A DNA stretch of 64,000 bases from Chloropicon primus (taxonomy: Eukaryota > Chlorophyta > Chloropicophyceae > Chloropicales > Chloropicaceae), in contig CP060758.1 in NCBI GenBank assembly GCA_023205875.1, forward strand, positions 496,001-560,000, read 5' to 3'. Under the pieces are notes generated by a model, which ran no database searches, was not told the origin of the DNA, and was given only the letters and a program-made list of their open reading frames with translations. This document shows positions 36,497-45,329 of this stretch, in pieces. The translations under genes and the position numbers were made by a program. Positions within the stretch are counted from its first letter, which is position 1. Every line of letters starts with the position of its first letter.

Positions 36497-38434
36497 TTAT
36501 TTCTTTCGATACACTGGGTTTGGCACGGGACTGATGATCTGAGATGTCAGGTCCTGCACAAAATACGCGGCAAGGGCGGGCAAATCAGTCACCACCTCTT
36601 CCACCAGCTTCCTGCTGTCCACCAGCTGGGGACCTCCCTGAAACTTTTGGAGGAGCTTCAAGATCTCCTCGATCTGGAACGAATTGTCGTGAGTCGCGGC
36701 CGCCACGAGCTGAGATCTCAGCGATCGGTCCCTGGCCACAACCTGCAGGAGGCCTCTAATGGTGTCCGTCAGGTCGAGATCCAAGTTGCCGTCCTGGGCA
36801 AGCTCAAGCAAATTGGAGAGCCTCTCCCATTGGAACTCCTCGTCCTTGAAAAGGACCTGCGTGAGCCTGTTCCTCAGCCCGCTGTCCGTCAGCAGCCTCT
36901 TCGCGACGTATGGGTAAGCCACCTCCAAGAATCGGAACTCCGGCTCCAGAGTGATGCAGATTCCCTCCTGGATGAGCAAGGTCCTGATGACAAGGCTGAA
37001 CCTCTCTGGAATTCTGATGGGGTACTGGTACACGAGCTCGTTGAACTTCCCGGTCACGTTCCTGAAGTTAAACTCTGACAGGCTCTTCCCCAGCGAGTCT
37101 GTCCAGATCTGCTCCAGCGCCGGCACGATGGGGCCGATGTCCGTTTCCTCGGACAGGAAGCCCAGCCTGCTGAAGTCTCCCGCCATCTCCACGTAGTCCT
37201 TGTTCACGGCGTGGACCACGGCGTCTATGAGAACCTGCTTGTTCTTCTCGCTGATCTCCGCGACGTTGCCGAAGTCCACGTAAGCAATCCTCCCGTCGTC
37301 CAACGCGAAGATGTTGCCAGGGTGCGGGTCCCCGTGAAAGAGCCCAAACTCCAAGAGCTGCCTCAGGCCGGACACGACGCCGACCCGGATGAACTCGTCC
37401 ACCTTCACCCTCCTCCTTATTCCCTCCGGATCCGTGCACCTCGTGCCGTCAATCCACTCCATCGTGATCAACTCGGGCCCCGAGAGGTCCCTCCTGACCC
37501 AAGGTATCTTCACGAACTTGTCCCCCTTAAAGTTGTCGAAAAAATCTTGAATGTTCCTGGCCTCCTGGTTGTAATCCAGCTCCTCGAGAATCTTCTCCCC
37601 GAACTCGTCCACGATGAGCTGCGCGTCGCAGCCGAGGTTCCTCTGCGAGTAATCTTCCAAGAACCCGGCCAGCCAACGGAAGAGGACCAGGTCCTTCTCT
37701 ATGGTCGGCAACACCCCGGGCCGCTGCACCTTCACCGCCACCTCCTCCCCCGTTGACTTCAGGGTCGCCCTGTACACCTGCCCCAGGGATGCCGCCGCGA
37801 CGGGCTCCTTGGAGATTTTGCTGTAAGTCTCCCCTATCGTCCTGCCGAGGTTCCTCTCGATGATCTCGAAGGCTTCCTCGTCCGGGAAGGAAGGCACGTC
37901 GTCCTGCAGCACGCAGAGCTCCTCCATGTAATCCGCGCGAATGAGGTCTGGCCTGTTCGCCAGGACCTGCCCCGCCTTGATGAAGGAGGGCCCGAGGTAC
38001 GTCAGGGTCTCCCTGAGCTCCGCCGCCCTGCTCTTCACCGCCTCGTTCCCGTACAGGTCGTCGAGCTTCAGACACGCGAAGAACTTCCCCAGGCTAAACA
38101 AGATGTCGAACCCCCTCACCGCCAACTTGGCCGCGTCAAGCGGATTCTTCACATTCCGCCGGACGAGCTCCTCCGGGTCGTACTGCACGCTCACGCTGCA
38201 GGCCCCGCTCTCCGTGAACAGGTTCTCCTGCGTCCTCTTCGCGAGGCTCCTTGGGACCCAACTCCTCAAGTTCTCCGAGGAGGAGGAGGAGAAGGAGGAG
38301 GAGGTCTCCCTCCCGCGACGGAGCAACGCCGTCGTCGAGGGCGAGGTATGGCATGAGCCGACCGCCCTGCACCTTGCCCTTCCCCCTGCCGCCGTCCTCC
38401 CCCTCCCGTAGTGGCAACCCCCCCGCCCTTCCAT
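36497..38434 (-). CDS. ABC1/UbiB-family atypical kinase, plastid type (ABC1K)
   Basis: ABC1K proteins are atypical kinases; plastid members reside in plastoglobules or thylakoids and regulate prenyl-quinone metabolism. The 645-residue protein has a Ser/Arg-rich N-terminus of about 55 residues, suitable as a transit peptide. The signature KxGQ motif follows (FIKAGQVLANRPDLI), then the Ala-rich loop with VAAASLGQVYRA, the VAVKVQRPG lysine, EELDYNQEARN, the catalytic HGDPHPGNIFAL and the metal-binding YVDFGNVAEI. About 200 helical residues follow the kinase, ending NPVYRKK. All invariant residues are present, so it should be active. The ATG at 38434 is the first in frame. Which of the plant ABC1K subgroups it belongs to cannot be told by eye. 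Confidence 0.9.
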   Translation of the reverse strand: MEGRGGCHYGRGRTAAGGRARCRAVGSCHTSPSTTALLRRGRETSSSFSSSSSENLRSWVPRSLAKRTQENLFTESGACSVSVQYDPEELVRRNVKNPLDAAKLAVRGFDILFSLGKFFACLKLDDLYGNEAVKSRAAELRETLTYLGPSFIKAGQVLANRPDLIRADYMEELCVLQDDVPSFPDEEAFEIIERNLGRTIGETYSKISKEPVAAASLGQVYRATLKSTGEEVAVKVQRPGVLPTIEKDLVLFRWLAGFLEDYSQRNLGCDAQLIVDEFGEKILEELDYNQEARNIQDFFDNFKGDKFVKIPWVRRDLSGPELITMEWIDGTRCTDPEGIRRRVKVDEFIRVGVVSGLRQLLEFGLFHGDPHPGNIFALDDGRIAYVDFGNVAEISEKNKQVLIDAVVHAVNKDYVEMAGDFSRLGFLSEETDIGPIVPALEQIWTDSLGKSLSEFNFRNVTGKFNELVYQYPIRIPERFSLVIRTLLIQEGICITLEPEFRFLEVAYPYVAKRLLTDSGLRNRLTQVLFKDEEFQWERLSNLLELAQDGNLDLDLTDTIRGLLQVVARDRSLRSQLVAAATHDNSFQIEEILKLLQKFQGGPQLVDSRKLVEEVVTDLPALAAYFVQDLTSQIISPVPNPVYRKK

Positions 38435-38990
38435 CACCCCTTCTCCCTTCCCCACAACAACAACAACCCCTTTCGACACCAGAACCCGGACCCTTCAAGC
38501 GTTCGTCCGCGAGGCGAGTTGCCGTGGTTGGCCTCCGCCCCTCTTCCCCTCCTCGTCCTCGCCGGGCTCGGACACGCAGGGTCTTGACCCACACCTCCGC
38601 CTTTGCTCTAATCCTAATCCTCCTCGAAGGTCCACGTTGTGAGGCGGAGATCCGCGAGATTTGGTCCACAGAGATCTGGGCCTCTAGGAGGAGGAAGAGG
38701 CCAGTTGTCCATGGGATGAGGGATGCTGTCCTTGGGATGAGGATGCCCGCCCGCGAGGAACAAGGGGACAAGGAGGGAGGGAACAAAAAAGGGCAAGACG
38801 ACGACGGAACGATAAACGATAAACGATAAACGATAAACGATAAAATAATAATTCATTTACAGGAGGCTTTATCTTTTATCTTCTATCTTCTATCTTCGCT
38901 AATATACTTCTCTCTCTGTGTGTCTACTTCACATAGAATATGGAGTCAGTGAGTGATGGACGGAAGTCCAGGGGTTTTTCTTCTTGTTTT
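38435..38990. other. Intergenic region with a (CGATAAA)5 minisatellite
   Basis: Five exact copies of the heptamer CGATAAA stand at 38810-38844. They are followed by a TTATCTTCTATC-type run (about 38868-38897), the approximate reverse-strand counterpart (GATA/TATC). These sit between the ABC1K start and the RWP-RK gene's 3' end. GGGATGAGG repeats occur near 38712-38745. No gene is seen. Confidence 0.6.
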
Positions 38991-40361
38991 TCAGTCCTTG
39001 CTGCGCAAGCGAATGCGCGGTGGCCAGTCCAACCCGTAAGACTTCAAGAACCTGTCGAGTATGGGGAGCGGGTCCAACTCCTTGGAAAGAATCTTCTGCT
39101 CCAGGTCGTTGAAGGCGCTCTCGGACCAGCCCTCGCCGAAGTAGCCCAAGCCGATCATCCACGCCGCTATGGCGTCCGAATCGTAGTAGAGGCTCGAGAT
39201 CCCTTCCTCGTGCTCCTGAAGGAGCGTTTTCGCGATGCTGTTGCCGAGGTACTTGGACAAGACGGCGAAGTACGCCTCGTACCTGTTCTGCTCCGAGGGG
39301 TACGGGTACATCTGCGGTTGCTCCGCAGGCTTTTCCATGGGCCTTTCTATTGGGCTCCCCTCCGCCTTTCGCTGGCTCTGCTGCGAAACGCTGTAGTGCT
39401 GGTGCTCCTGCCGGTGGTGGTGGTGGTGCGGGTGGTGGTGGTGCGGGTGGTGGTGGTGCGGGTGGTGGTCGCTGTCCTCGAACTGCGGCTGCGTCTTCCC
39501 ACGCCCATCGTCTTCCGGCGGCCCTCTGCCTCGACCGCCCTTGGCCTTCGCAGCGTTGGAGCTCTTCTTGGCGCTGTCCAGCTGATCCTTCAGCCTCTGC
39601 TTCACCTCGTCAAAAGTCTTGGTGATCCTTTCCATCTCCACCATGTTGATCTTGTGTAGAGTGTTCTCCGAGAGCATGACATTCTGGAAGCCCTGGCAGT
39701 CGCTGAGGAGCTCCTCCGTCGACTTGCTCTTGATTTTGGTCTCGAGAGCCTGCTCCCTCATGGCCTTGTCCATCTCGAACAGCTTGTTGAAGTACTTGGA
39801 CTCCCTCAAGACCTCCTCCAGCTCGGCCGGGCTGCTCGACGGGGCGTGCTCCCTCCCCGGAGCACGGCTCGAGTACCTCGGCTGGGCGCTCGTGGAAGGC
39901 ACGTTGCCTTGCAGGTGAGAGGTGGCCCTCTCGGTGTCCCCTGGCAGCTCCACCAGGTGGGAGGGCACGAAGTCCTCGTCCGAGTAGTCCCCAGGTCCCT
40001 CGTACATGGCCCCCCTCTTTCCGTGAGGGCCCCTCTTCGCCCGCTTCATCGCCTTGGCGTCGTGGTCCACCTTGTGGAACACCGGGCCTGGCATCCTCCC
40101 CACCTTGTTTCCCCTTCCTTTCGGCGGCTGGTACGGCCATCGCACCAATCCAACCTCGCGGCACCTCTTGCGAAGCGTCCTCACGCTCATGTTCAAGTAC
40201 TTGCAGGCCTCCTCCTGAGGAAGGTGGCCGTATCGTATGATGTCATCCTTATTGAAAGCCACCTTGTCGCACCTTTCCTTCCTTATCACCTGCAGTCGCG
40301 GGCACCAAAGCGAGAGGAGCAACCAAGACGAAGACAAGTTAGCACAACAAGAACAAGTTAA

Positions 40362-40395
<34 letters not shown>

Positions 40396-40642
40396 ATGAG
40401 TCAGGGAAGCTTGGTTGTGCAAACCAAGGCAAAGAAAAGTCCTTGTCCTGGTCGGAACTCACCTCTCCAGGAGGGATGCACATCTCCATACGCCTTTTTC
40501 GGAGGGTAAAGGTGCTCACCCCCAGCCTCTGGGCACCATCCCTAACGCTCAAGTTATTCACGCTCTCAATCTCTTCCCTTGAAAGATATATCTTCCTGTT
40601 AGATAACTTTTTCGGCGGGATCTCTCCGTCCGTGTTGGACAT
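38991..40642 (-). CDS. Tandem RWP-RK-like putative DNA-binding regulator, two exons
   Basis: Exon 1 is 40642-40463 (60 codons) and exon 2 is 40289-38991. The 173-base intron is GT-AG, phase 0, and carries a GT repeat; the product is 492 residues. Two helix-turn-helix units are visible, one on each side of the junction. The first (about 20-58) is NLSVRDGAQRLGVSTFTLRKRR then MCIPPGE. The second (about 72-110) is HLPQEEACKYLNMSVRTLRKRC then VGLVRWPYQ, which matches the RWP-RK consensus of plant NIN-like and algal gamete/nitrogen regulators. The rest is disordered, with a basic stretch, a short helical region and a His-rich run (about residue 355-380), and ends in a helical domain (about 405-490: YFAVLSKYLGNSIAKTLL). 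A transcription-factor role is likely but inferred. Confidence 0.78.
40365..40392. repeat. (GT)n microsatellite inside the RWP-RK intron
   Basis: Fourteen GT units lie within the single intron of the RWP-RK-like gene. On the coding strand they read as CA repeats. Confidence 0.9.
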
Positions 40643-41539
40643 GTTTACGTCCCAAGGCCGCCAGGGACTTTTGTTATTTTGAGCGATGCCCGATGTCCTC
40701 GCCACGGAGGACAACCGGCGTTCACTCTATCCTTCCCCTCTGTGGCTCTTGCCAATGCCAAAGTTTTCCCAAGGTTCTCGATCGAGTGATCCGGCCGGGG
40801 TGGCTAAACCCTGAAGGAAGATTCCGGGATCCAGGCGTCCAGGCTGGACGGACTGGCCTTGCTCTGGGAAAACAACGTCTCAAGGGAGAAGGGCATCTAG
40901 AGACTAGAGAGTCTAGAGAGTCTAGAGTCTAGAGACTAGAGAGGAGGGATCCATCCCTCCTCTGAAAAAAAAATAGAAGATATAGAAGATATAGGTGGCT
41001 TTTAATTTTATTCTGGCTGGCTGGCTCCTTTCCTCCACCTTGCAAGGTGGTGGTTTTTCCTGGATGATGGTTGGATTCATTCTTATTCTTTTGATCCGTC
41101 GTTGACGTCCCAGTAGTTGTACTCAAGTCGTTGCCGTTATCCTTGCACACGCCCCCAAATTGATGGATGCGTCAGCCCATGGCCTCGGAATCGATGACTT
41201 CCCGCTCGATTGACTTCGCTGTCCTCCCCTTCCTCGCGCCCGAGATCCCTTGCAAGGAACCCCTCGTGGTGTTGCTGGTGCTGGTGGTTTGTGACCGTGT
41301 ATGCGTCCATGGGGTCGAAGCTTCTGCTCTCGGTGTCGGACTCCAACTCGGACAGACCGACCCGACCCCGCGAGGTCGTCGCGGCATTGGTCAAGCATTG
41401 CCCTGTAACGCGCGCCGATGGAGCCTCGTCTTCGAGAATCCTGAGCTCCCACCGGTCTGGGTGGGTCCTCCCCCTCTTCTGGCTCGGGGTCTGGCGGCCA
41501 CCGCGAACAGCTGCTTCTATCCTTTGTCCATCCCCCAGA
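40643..41539. other. RWP-RK upstream region with inverted and TCTAGA repeats
   Basis: This 897-base stretch lies between the 3' end of ataxin-2 and the start of the RWP-RK-like gene. At 40896-40940 there are repeated CTAGAGACT/AGTCTCTAG half-sites in both orientations. They directly abut a hairpin with 11-base arms (40940-40963, arms AGAGGAGGGAT and ATCCCTCCTCT). A perfect 16-base palindrome, CCACCTTGCAAGGTGG, is at about 41036-41051. A minus-strand frame at about 41137-41394 has a gene-like look (SDTESRSFDPMDAYTV) but no ATG or splice support, so I do not call it. Confidence 0.5.
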
Positions 41540-42958
41540 TCACGGGTCGCTTGTACGCGGGGGATACTGCTGCTGCTGCTGCTGCTGCTGGTAAGGGCCC
41601 TGAGGCGAGGGGAAGGGGAAGGCCTGTGGCGGGAAGGGGAAGGCCTGCGGATGGGGGAAAGCCATGCCCATGGGCATGACCATGGGCGCCGCGCCGTACG
41701 CCACGCCGTCCCCCGCCCCGCCCTGGAAGGGCGCTCGCGCCGCCGCCGTCGACGCCCCGGCGGGCTTGAAGGCCTTGGCGTTGGGGTTGAAGGAGAAGGG
41801 CTTCGCGTTGGGGTTGAGCCCCGAGGACTTTGGCTTCGCAGCAGCAGTCGCGTCCGCCGAAGCCTTCCCCTCGTCCTTCTTCCCCGTGTCCTTCCTCTCC
41901 CCCTGCTGCGGCGCCGCAGCAGGGGCGCCTCGCAGTACGCCCGAGTACTTGTCCTCCTCGTCCATGCCGGAGTCGTCGATGTAGTGGCCCCTCTCCTCGG
42001 CCACGTGGGTGTTGGAAGAGCTCTGGCCCTCGATCTCCCTGGCTATCCTCTCCGCCCGAGCCTCGATCGCTTTCATCCTCGGGTCGCTCTTGTTCAGAGC
42101 CGTGGTGTACTGCTCCTCCGAGTAAGTTGTCTTCGCCCCCGTCATCCTCTCGAAGGCCGCGAACTGGTCCCAGTCCTTGCCCCCTGCCCCAGGGCCCGAG
42201 ATCTGGTGGAAGCTTCCCGGGCCAGGAGCGCCACCACCACCACCACCAGCAGCAGCGGCGGCCGGCTGACTCATACTCATGCTCTCCTCGTCCTCGGCGG
42301 TCGGCGTCCACCTCTCGAGCTGCCTGCCGTAACCCGTAGCCTTGCCCCTCGAGATGGACGAGTCCGTCCCGAAGCCTCCCGCGTCCTCGTGGCCCGCCAG
42401 CCCCGCTTGTTTGGCAGGCCCCACGGACGCCGCGTCCGTCTTCACCGCCTTTGCGGTGATCTGGATGACGTCCGGCGAGTGGATCACAAGCTTTTGCAAG
42501 GGCTTTTCCACGATCTCGTCCTTGCTGGCCTCCGCGTCCTTGCTGTCGTCCTTGACGATCTCAGCCATGGACAGCACGACGTCATAGTCCTTTGGGTTGG
42601 GGGTCCCGAAGCTGTGCAGGATCCCTTCGTACGTGCGGCCACCCTTCACCTGGACCTGGACCTTGTAGCCCACGAGGACCTCGTGAATGAAGCGCAGGCG
42701 AGCTCCCATGGACATGGAGTCCCCAGCCTCGCTGGGTGCCTGGCCAGCCCCGCCCGCCGCGTTGTTCGACCCCGCGCTTTGACCCGCCCCACTACCACCA
42801 CCACCCTTCTGTCCTCCACCACCGCCACTGCTCGACTTGTTGGTCCTCCCTCCGCGCGAGTTGTTCGAACCTCCCCTCCCCCCTGCCGCCGGGGCACCTC
42901 CTCTCTCCAAACCCGGAGGTGGTGCGTTGCGCCACGTGTTGTTACTCGGTCCCGCCAT
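41540..42958 (-). CDS. ATXN2: Ataxin-2 family protein (LSm, LsmAD, PAM2, C-terminal poly-Q)
   Basis: Ataxin-2 proteins regulate mRNA translation and stress-granule assembly through poly(A)-binding protein. The 472-residue product has a Gly/Ser/Asn-rich head, an LSm domain (about 85-165: RLRFIHEVLVGYKVQVQVKGGRTYEGILHSF), then LsmAD (about 268-315: FERMTGAKTTYSEEQYTTALN, then ERIAREIEG). Near residues 378-398 two PAM2-like motifs overlap (LNPNAKPF and FNPNAKAF); the consensus is LNPxAxxF. The C-terminus is Pro/Phe-rich, with repeated QAFPFP, and contains eight consecutive Gln (about 457-464) coded by CAG units only, then ends YPPRTSDP. The ATG at 42958 is first in frame. It is divergent from MED7. 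Confidence 0.92.
   Translation of the reverse strand: MAGPSNNTWRNAPPPGLERGGAPAAGGRGGSNNSRGGRTNKSSSGGGGGQKGGGGSGAGQSAGSNNAAGGAGQAPSEAGDSMSMGARLRFIHEVLVGYKVQVQVKGGRTYEGILHSFGTPNPKDYDVVLSMAEIVKDDSKDAEASKDEIVEKPLQKLVIHSPDVIQITAKAVKTDAASVGPAKQAGLAGHEDAGGFGTDSSISRGKATGYGRQLERWTPTAEDEESMSMSQPAAAAAGGGGGGAPGPGSFHQISGPGAGGKDWDQFAAFERMTGAKTTYSEEQYTTALNKSDPRMKAIEARAERIAREIEGQSSSNTHVAEERGHYIDDSGMDEEDKYSGVLRGAPAAAPQQGERKDTGKKDEGKASADATAAAKPKSSGLNPNAKPFSFNPNAKAFKPAGASTAAARAPFQGGAGDGVAYGAAPMVMPMGMAFPHPQAFPFPPQAFPFPSPQGPYQQQQQQQQYPPRTSDP
41567..41590 (-). repeat. In-frame (CAG)8 trinucleotide tract coding polyglutamine
   Basis: Eight CTG units on the + strand read CAG on the coding strand of the ataxin-2 homolog, giving Q8 without interrupting CAA codons. 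It is short and pure, so length variation is plausible. Confidence 0.9.
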
Positions 42959-43941
42959 CCCTCAACCCCCCCCAAAAAAAACTTTTCCCTCTTCCCCCCC
43001 CCGAACGACGACGACGACAATAATACGGTGCGGCCAAAAACGCAACGTACGCTTGACCCAAAGCTCCTCCCACTTGGCCGAGACTCTCCTCGTCCCTCAC
43101 ACGCTCCACTTCGATGATCGATCGATCGATCGCAGAGGGTTGACTCGACTGCCAATCCAATCCCAAAACAAAACAAAAAAAAAGAAAGAAAACCGCAGCC
43201 ACCGAAGCTAGCTAGCTCTCTCTCTCTCTCGTCTCTCGTTGGCACGTGAAGCGGCTTCTTCTTCCTCGGTCTCGACTGTTGTGGTCGACGCCTTTTGCTC
43301 GACAACGAGTCTTGTCTCTCTCTCTCTCTCTCTCTCTCCCGCCGTCTTCGTCTTCTTCGCTCTTAGGGTTTGCGCGCGCGCTTCGCTCTGGCAGGAGGGG
43401 AGGTCTTCGATCGAGGGGAGGGAGGAGCGCGACTTTGGGAGAGGGTGGAGGACGGCGGGAGGGAAGGAAGCGGAAGAGGAGGGGATCACGTGAAAGAGCG
43501 TCTCGCGGGCTTTCGTTTGGTGCCTTGGTCGAAGGAATCGAAGGAAGGAGGGACGGAGGGTTGGGTGAGATCAAGTTGGGAAACGCAAGGGGACGGAGGC
43601 CTCGGGTAGGAGGTGAGTTTCATGGCAGAACGCAGGGGAGGAGACCGTCGGATGGGGTTGGGATGGTTGGTCAACCCGTCTTCCTCTCTCGTTTGGGGGG
43701 AAACGGTGCGGAATGGGTCCTGACTTTTGATCCACCTTGTCTCTCTGTTGGTATAGATTGGGAGAGAGGCGATTAGCGGGAAGGTTCGCAGGCCAAGGGG
43801 GTCGAAGGGGTTTGGCGAACAAGAGTGCGCGCCTCTCTCATCCTTTCGAATGGCGCCTCGATCGATGGCCTTGGCGTGAGCTGAGCGTGCGAGGGTCGAG
43901 ACGGACGTGTCTCTTGAACCACCCACACGAAGACTTTGGGG
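42959..43941. promoter_or_regulatory. Divergent promoter of ataxin-2 and MED7 with CCAAT and telobox-like motifs
   Basis: The 983 bases contain a GATCGATCGATCGATCG run (about 43114-43131), CCAATCCAAT at about 43153-43162, two CT microsatellites (about 43215-43230 and 43313-43338), and TTAGGGTTT at 43363-43371. The last is the plant telobox core AAACCCTAA in reverse. A possible MED7 5'-UTR intron could run from a GTAGGAG/GTGAG donor near 43607-43615 to the TTGGTATAG acceptor near 43756, based on sequence only. No other gene is supported. Confidence 0.45.
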
Positions 43942-44448
43942 ATGGACGGCGAGGGACTGTTCGAAGCGAGAGCGGCGCAGCCGCCTCCGCCGGGTTTCTA
44001 CAAACTGTACGACCAAGGCGTGGAACGGGGACCAGAGCCCCCCGCGCCGATCGAGGGAGAGTTCCAGCAGTACGGCACGACGTACTTTCTGGCGGGAGAG
44101 AGCGGGGACGGGGGGGCGCTCGCAAATGATGGCTCGAGCAGCGGTAGTGGACCAGGAGCGGTGGCCAAGCTGAGGGCCCTGAACAGGGAGACCCTCTTCG
44201 CGTTCATCGAAGTCGTCGACGCCATGGGGAACCGACCATCCGAAAGCCAGAAGGCGCAAGAAATCCTTCGCGAGTGCTTGGTGAAGATGGCGACCATGCT
44301 GTCGGCCCTGAGGTCGAAGCAGGCTCTGTTTGAGATCAAGAAAGAGTACATCAAACAGAATGGGGCGGGAGAGAAGACCCAAGAGTTTTTCAGGGAACTG
44401 GCTTCCGGCCTTGAACCTCTCGCCAAGGAGGACTCCCCTCGACGATGA
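43942..44448 (+). CDS. MED7: Mediator complex subunit 7 (MED7)
   Basis: MED7 is in the middle module of Mediator, where it pairs with MED21 and contacts MED31. The 168-residue protein begins with an acidic leader and the diagnostic Pro-rich start PPPPGFYKLY (about 15-24). EPPAPIEGEFQQYGTTY follows, then the helix-forming block LRALNRETLFAFIEVVDAM, NRPSESQKAQEILREC, and a coiled-coil C-terminus MATMLSALRSKQALFEIKKEYIKQ. This matches plant and yeast MED7 in order; animal and plant MED7 are about 170-230 residues. The ATG at 43942 is used; the upstream in-frame codon is TTG. Downstream TGTAA boxes lie at 44515-44519 and 44560-44564. Confidence 0.88.
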   Translation: MDGEGLFEARAAQPPPPGFYKLYDQGVERGPEPPAPIEGEFQQYGTTYFLAGESGDGGALANDGSSSGSGPGAVAKLRALNRETLFAFIEVVDAMGNRPSESQKAQEILRECLVKMATMLSALRSKQALFEIKKEYIKQNGAGEKTQEFFRELASGLEPLAKEDSPRR

Positions 44449-45289
44449 AGTGGCAGACGGCCGGCACGTCGTCGTCGACGCGAGCAGCTGACTAGCACAA
44501 CATGACTCATCCCCTGTAAAATCAATCGCCAACTATGTTTCCCAAGTATATGTTGTGCGTGTAAATCAAGATCTTGTACTTTTTTGCTAGCGTCAAGCTC
44601 TCCTTCGCCCCCCTCTGCCCCTGGACACACACACACACACCTGGTCTGAACCTCCTCAGCCCTCCGGGAGGAGGAGACAAAGCACGCACAGCAGTAGACA
44701 CCCGCCCAGACAGACAGAGAGAGAGAGAGAGAAGGGGAGAGAGAGAGAAGGGGAGAGAGAGAGGGGGGGGCGGGGAAGGCCGCTCCCTGCATGAAAGAGA
44801 GAGGACCCTCCTGGTGGATGGTCCCTCCTCCGTCCTTCCCCTTCCTAGGAAAAGTGAAGCCTTCCTTCGAATGGATTACGAATTCGTGCTCCGCGGCCCC
44901 AAGGCGCGGCCTTTGCCTTGGGCTCGTAATTCCTTAATCAGAGCCAAGACACGGTCTCCACCTCGGCCTCGCCCCCCCCCCGTCATGGAAAAACTAAAGC
45001 GCGAGGCCCGAGGCGAGGAGAGGAGTCAAGCCGAGAGCCCAGGAGCGGGAGAGAGAGAGACAAGGGATGGCGAGGATGATCGGACAGAGGAAGGACAGGG
45101 CGAGGAGTGGCCTTGCTGGCCTTGTGGTGTGGCCCTCGGTGAACCAAGGTTCCTTCACTTGATTGGCAGAAGGAGTCTTTGCGCGCACAGACAGACAGAG
45201 AGAAGAGCTCGAGTCCTAGCTCACACTCCTCAGACCAAGAAGGTGGGACAAGAGGGAAGGGAGGACCAAGAAGGTGTTGGTGTTCCCTC

Positions 45290-45328
<39 letters not shown>
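44449..45328. other. Intergenic region before the giant polycystin-like gene
   Basis: The 880 bases hold the MED7 3' end and the upstream region of the giant gene. Seen are an AC repeat (about 44625-44640), a GA-rich tract (about 44717-44763), a GT microsatellite (about 45290-45314), and then GA to 45328, directly before the ATG. An in-frame stop (TGA at 45140-45142) precedes the ATG with no ATG between. No other gene is supported. Confidence 0.6.
44515..44564 (+). terminator. TGTAA boxes downstream of MED7
   Basis: Two TGTAA pentamers at 44515-44519 and 44560-44564 lie 66 and 111 bases past the MED7 stop. They are the likely algal polyadenylation signals. Confidence 0.45.

Positions 45329-45329
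<1 letters not shown>

Noticed and set aside
41137-41394. Minus-strand frame with gene-like text downstream of ataxin-2
   Set aside because: No ATG start, and I could not find a donor/acceptor pair that joins it to ataxin-2 in frame. RNA reads could revive it as an alternative exon.
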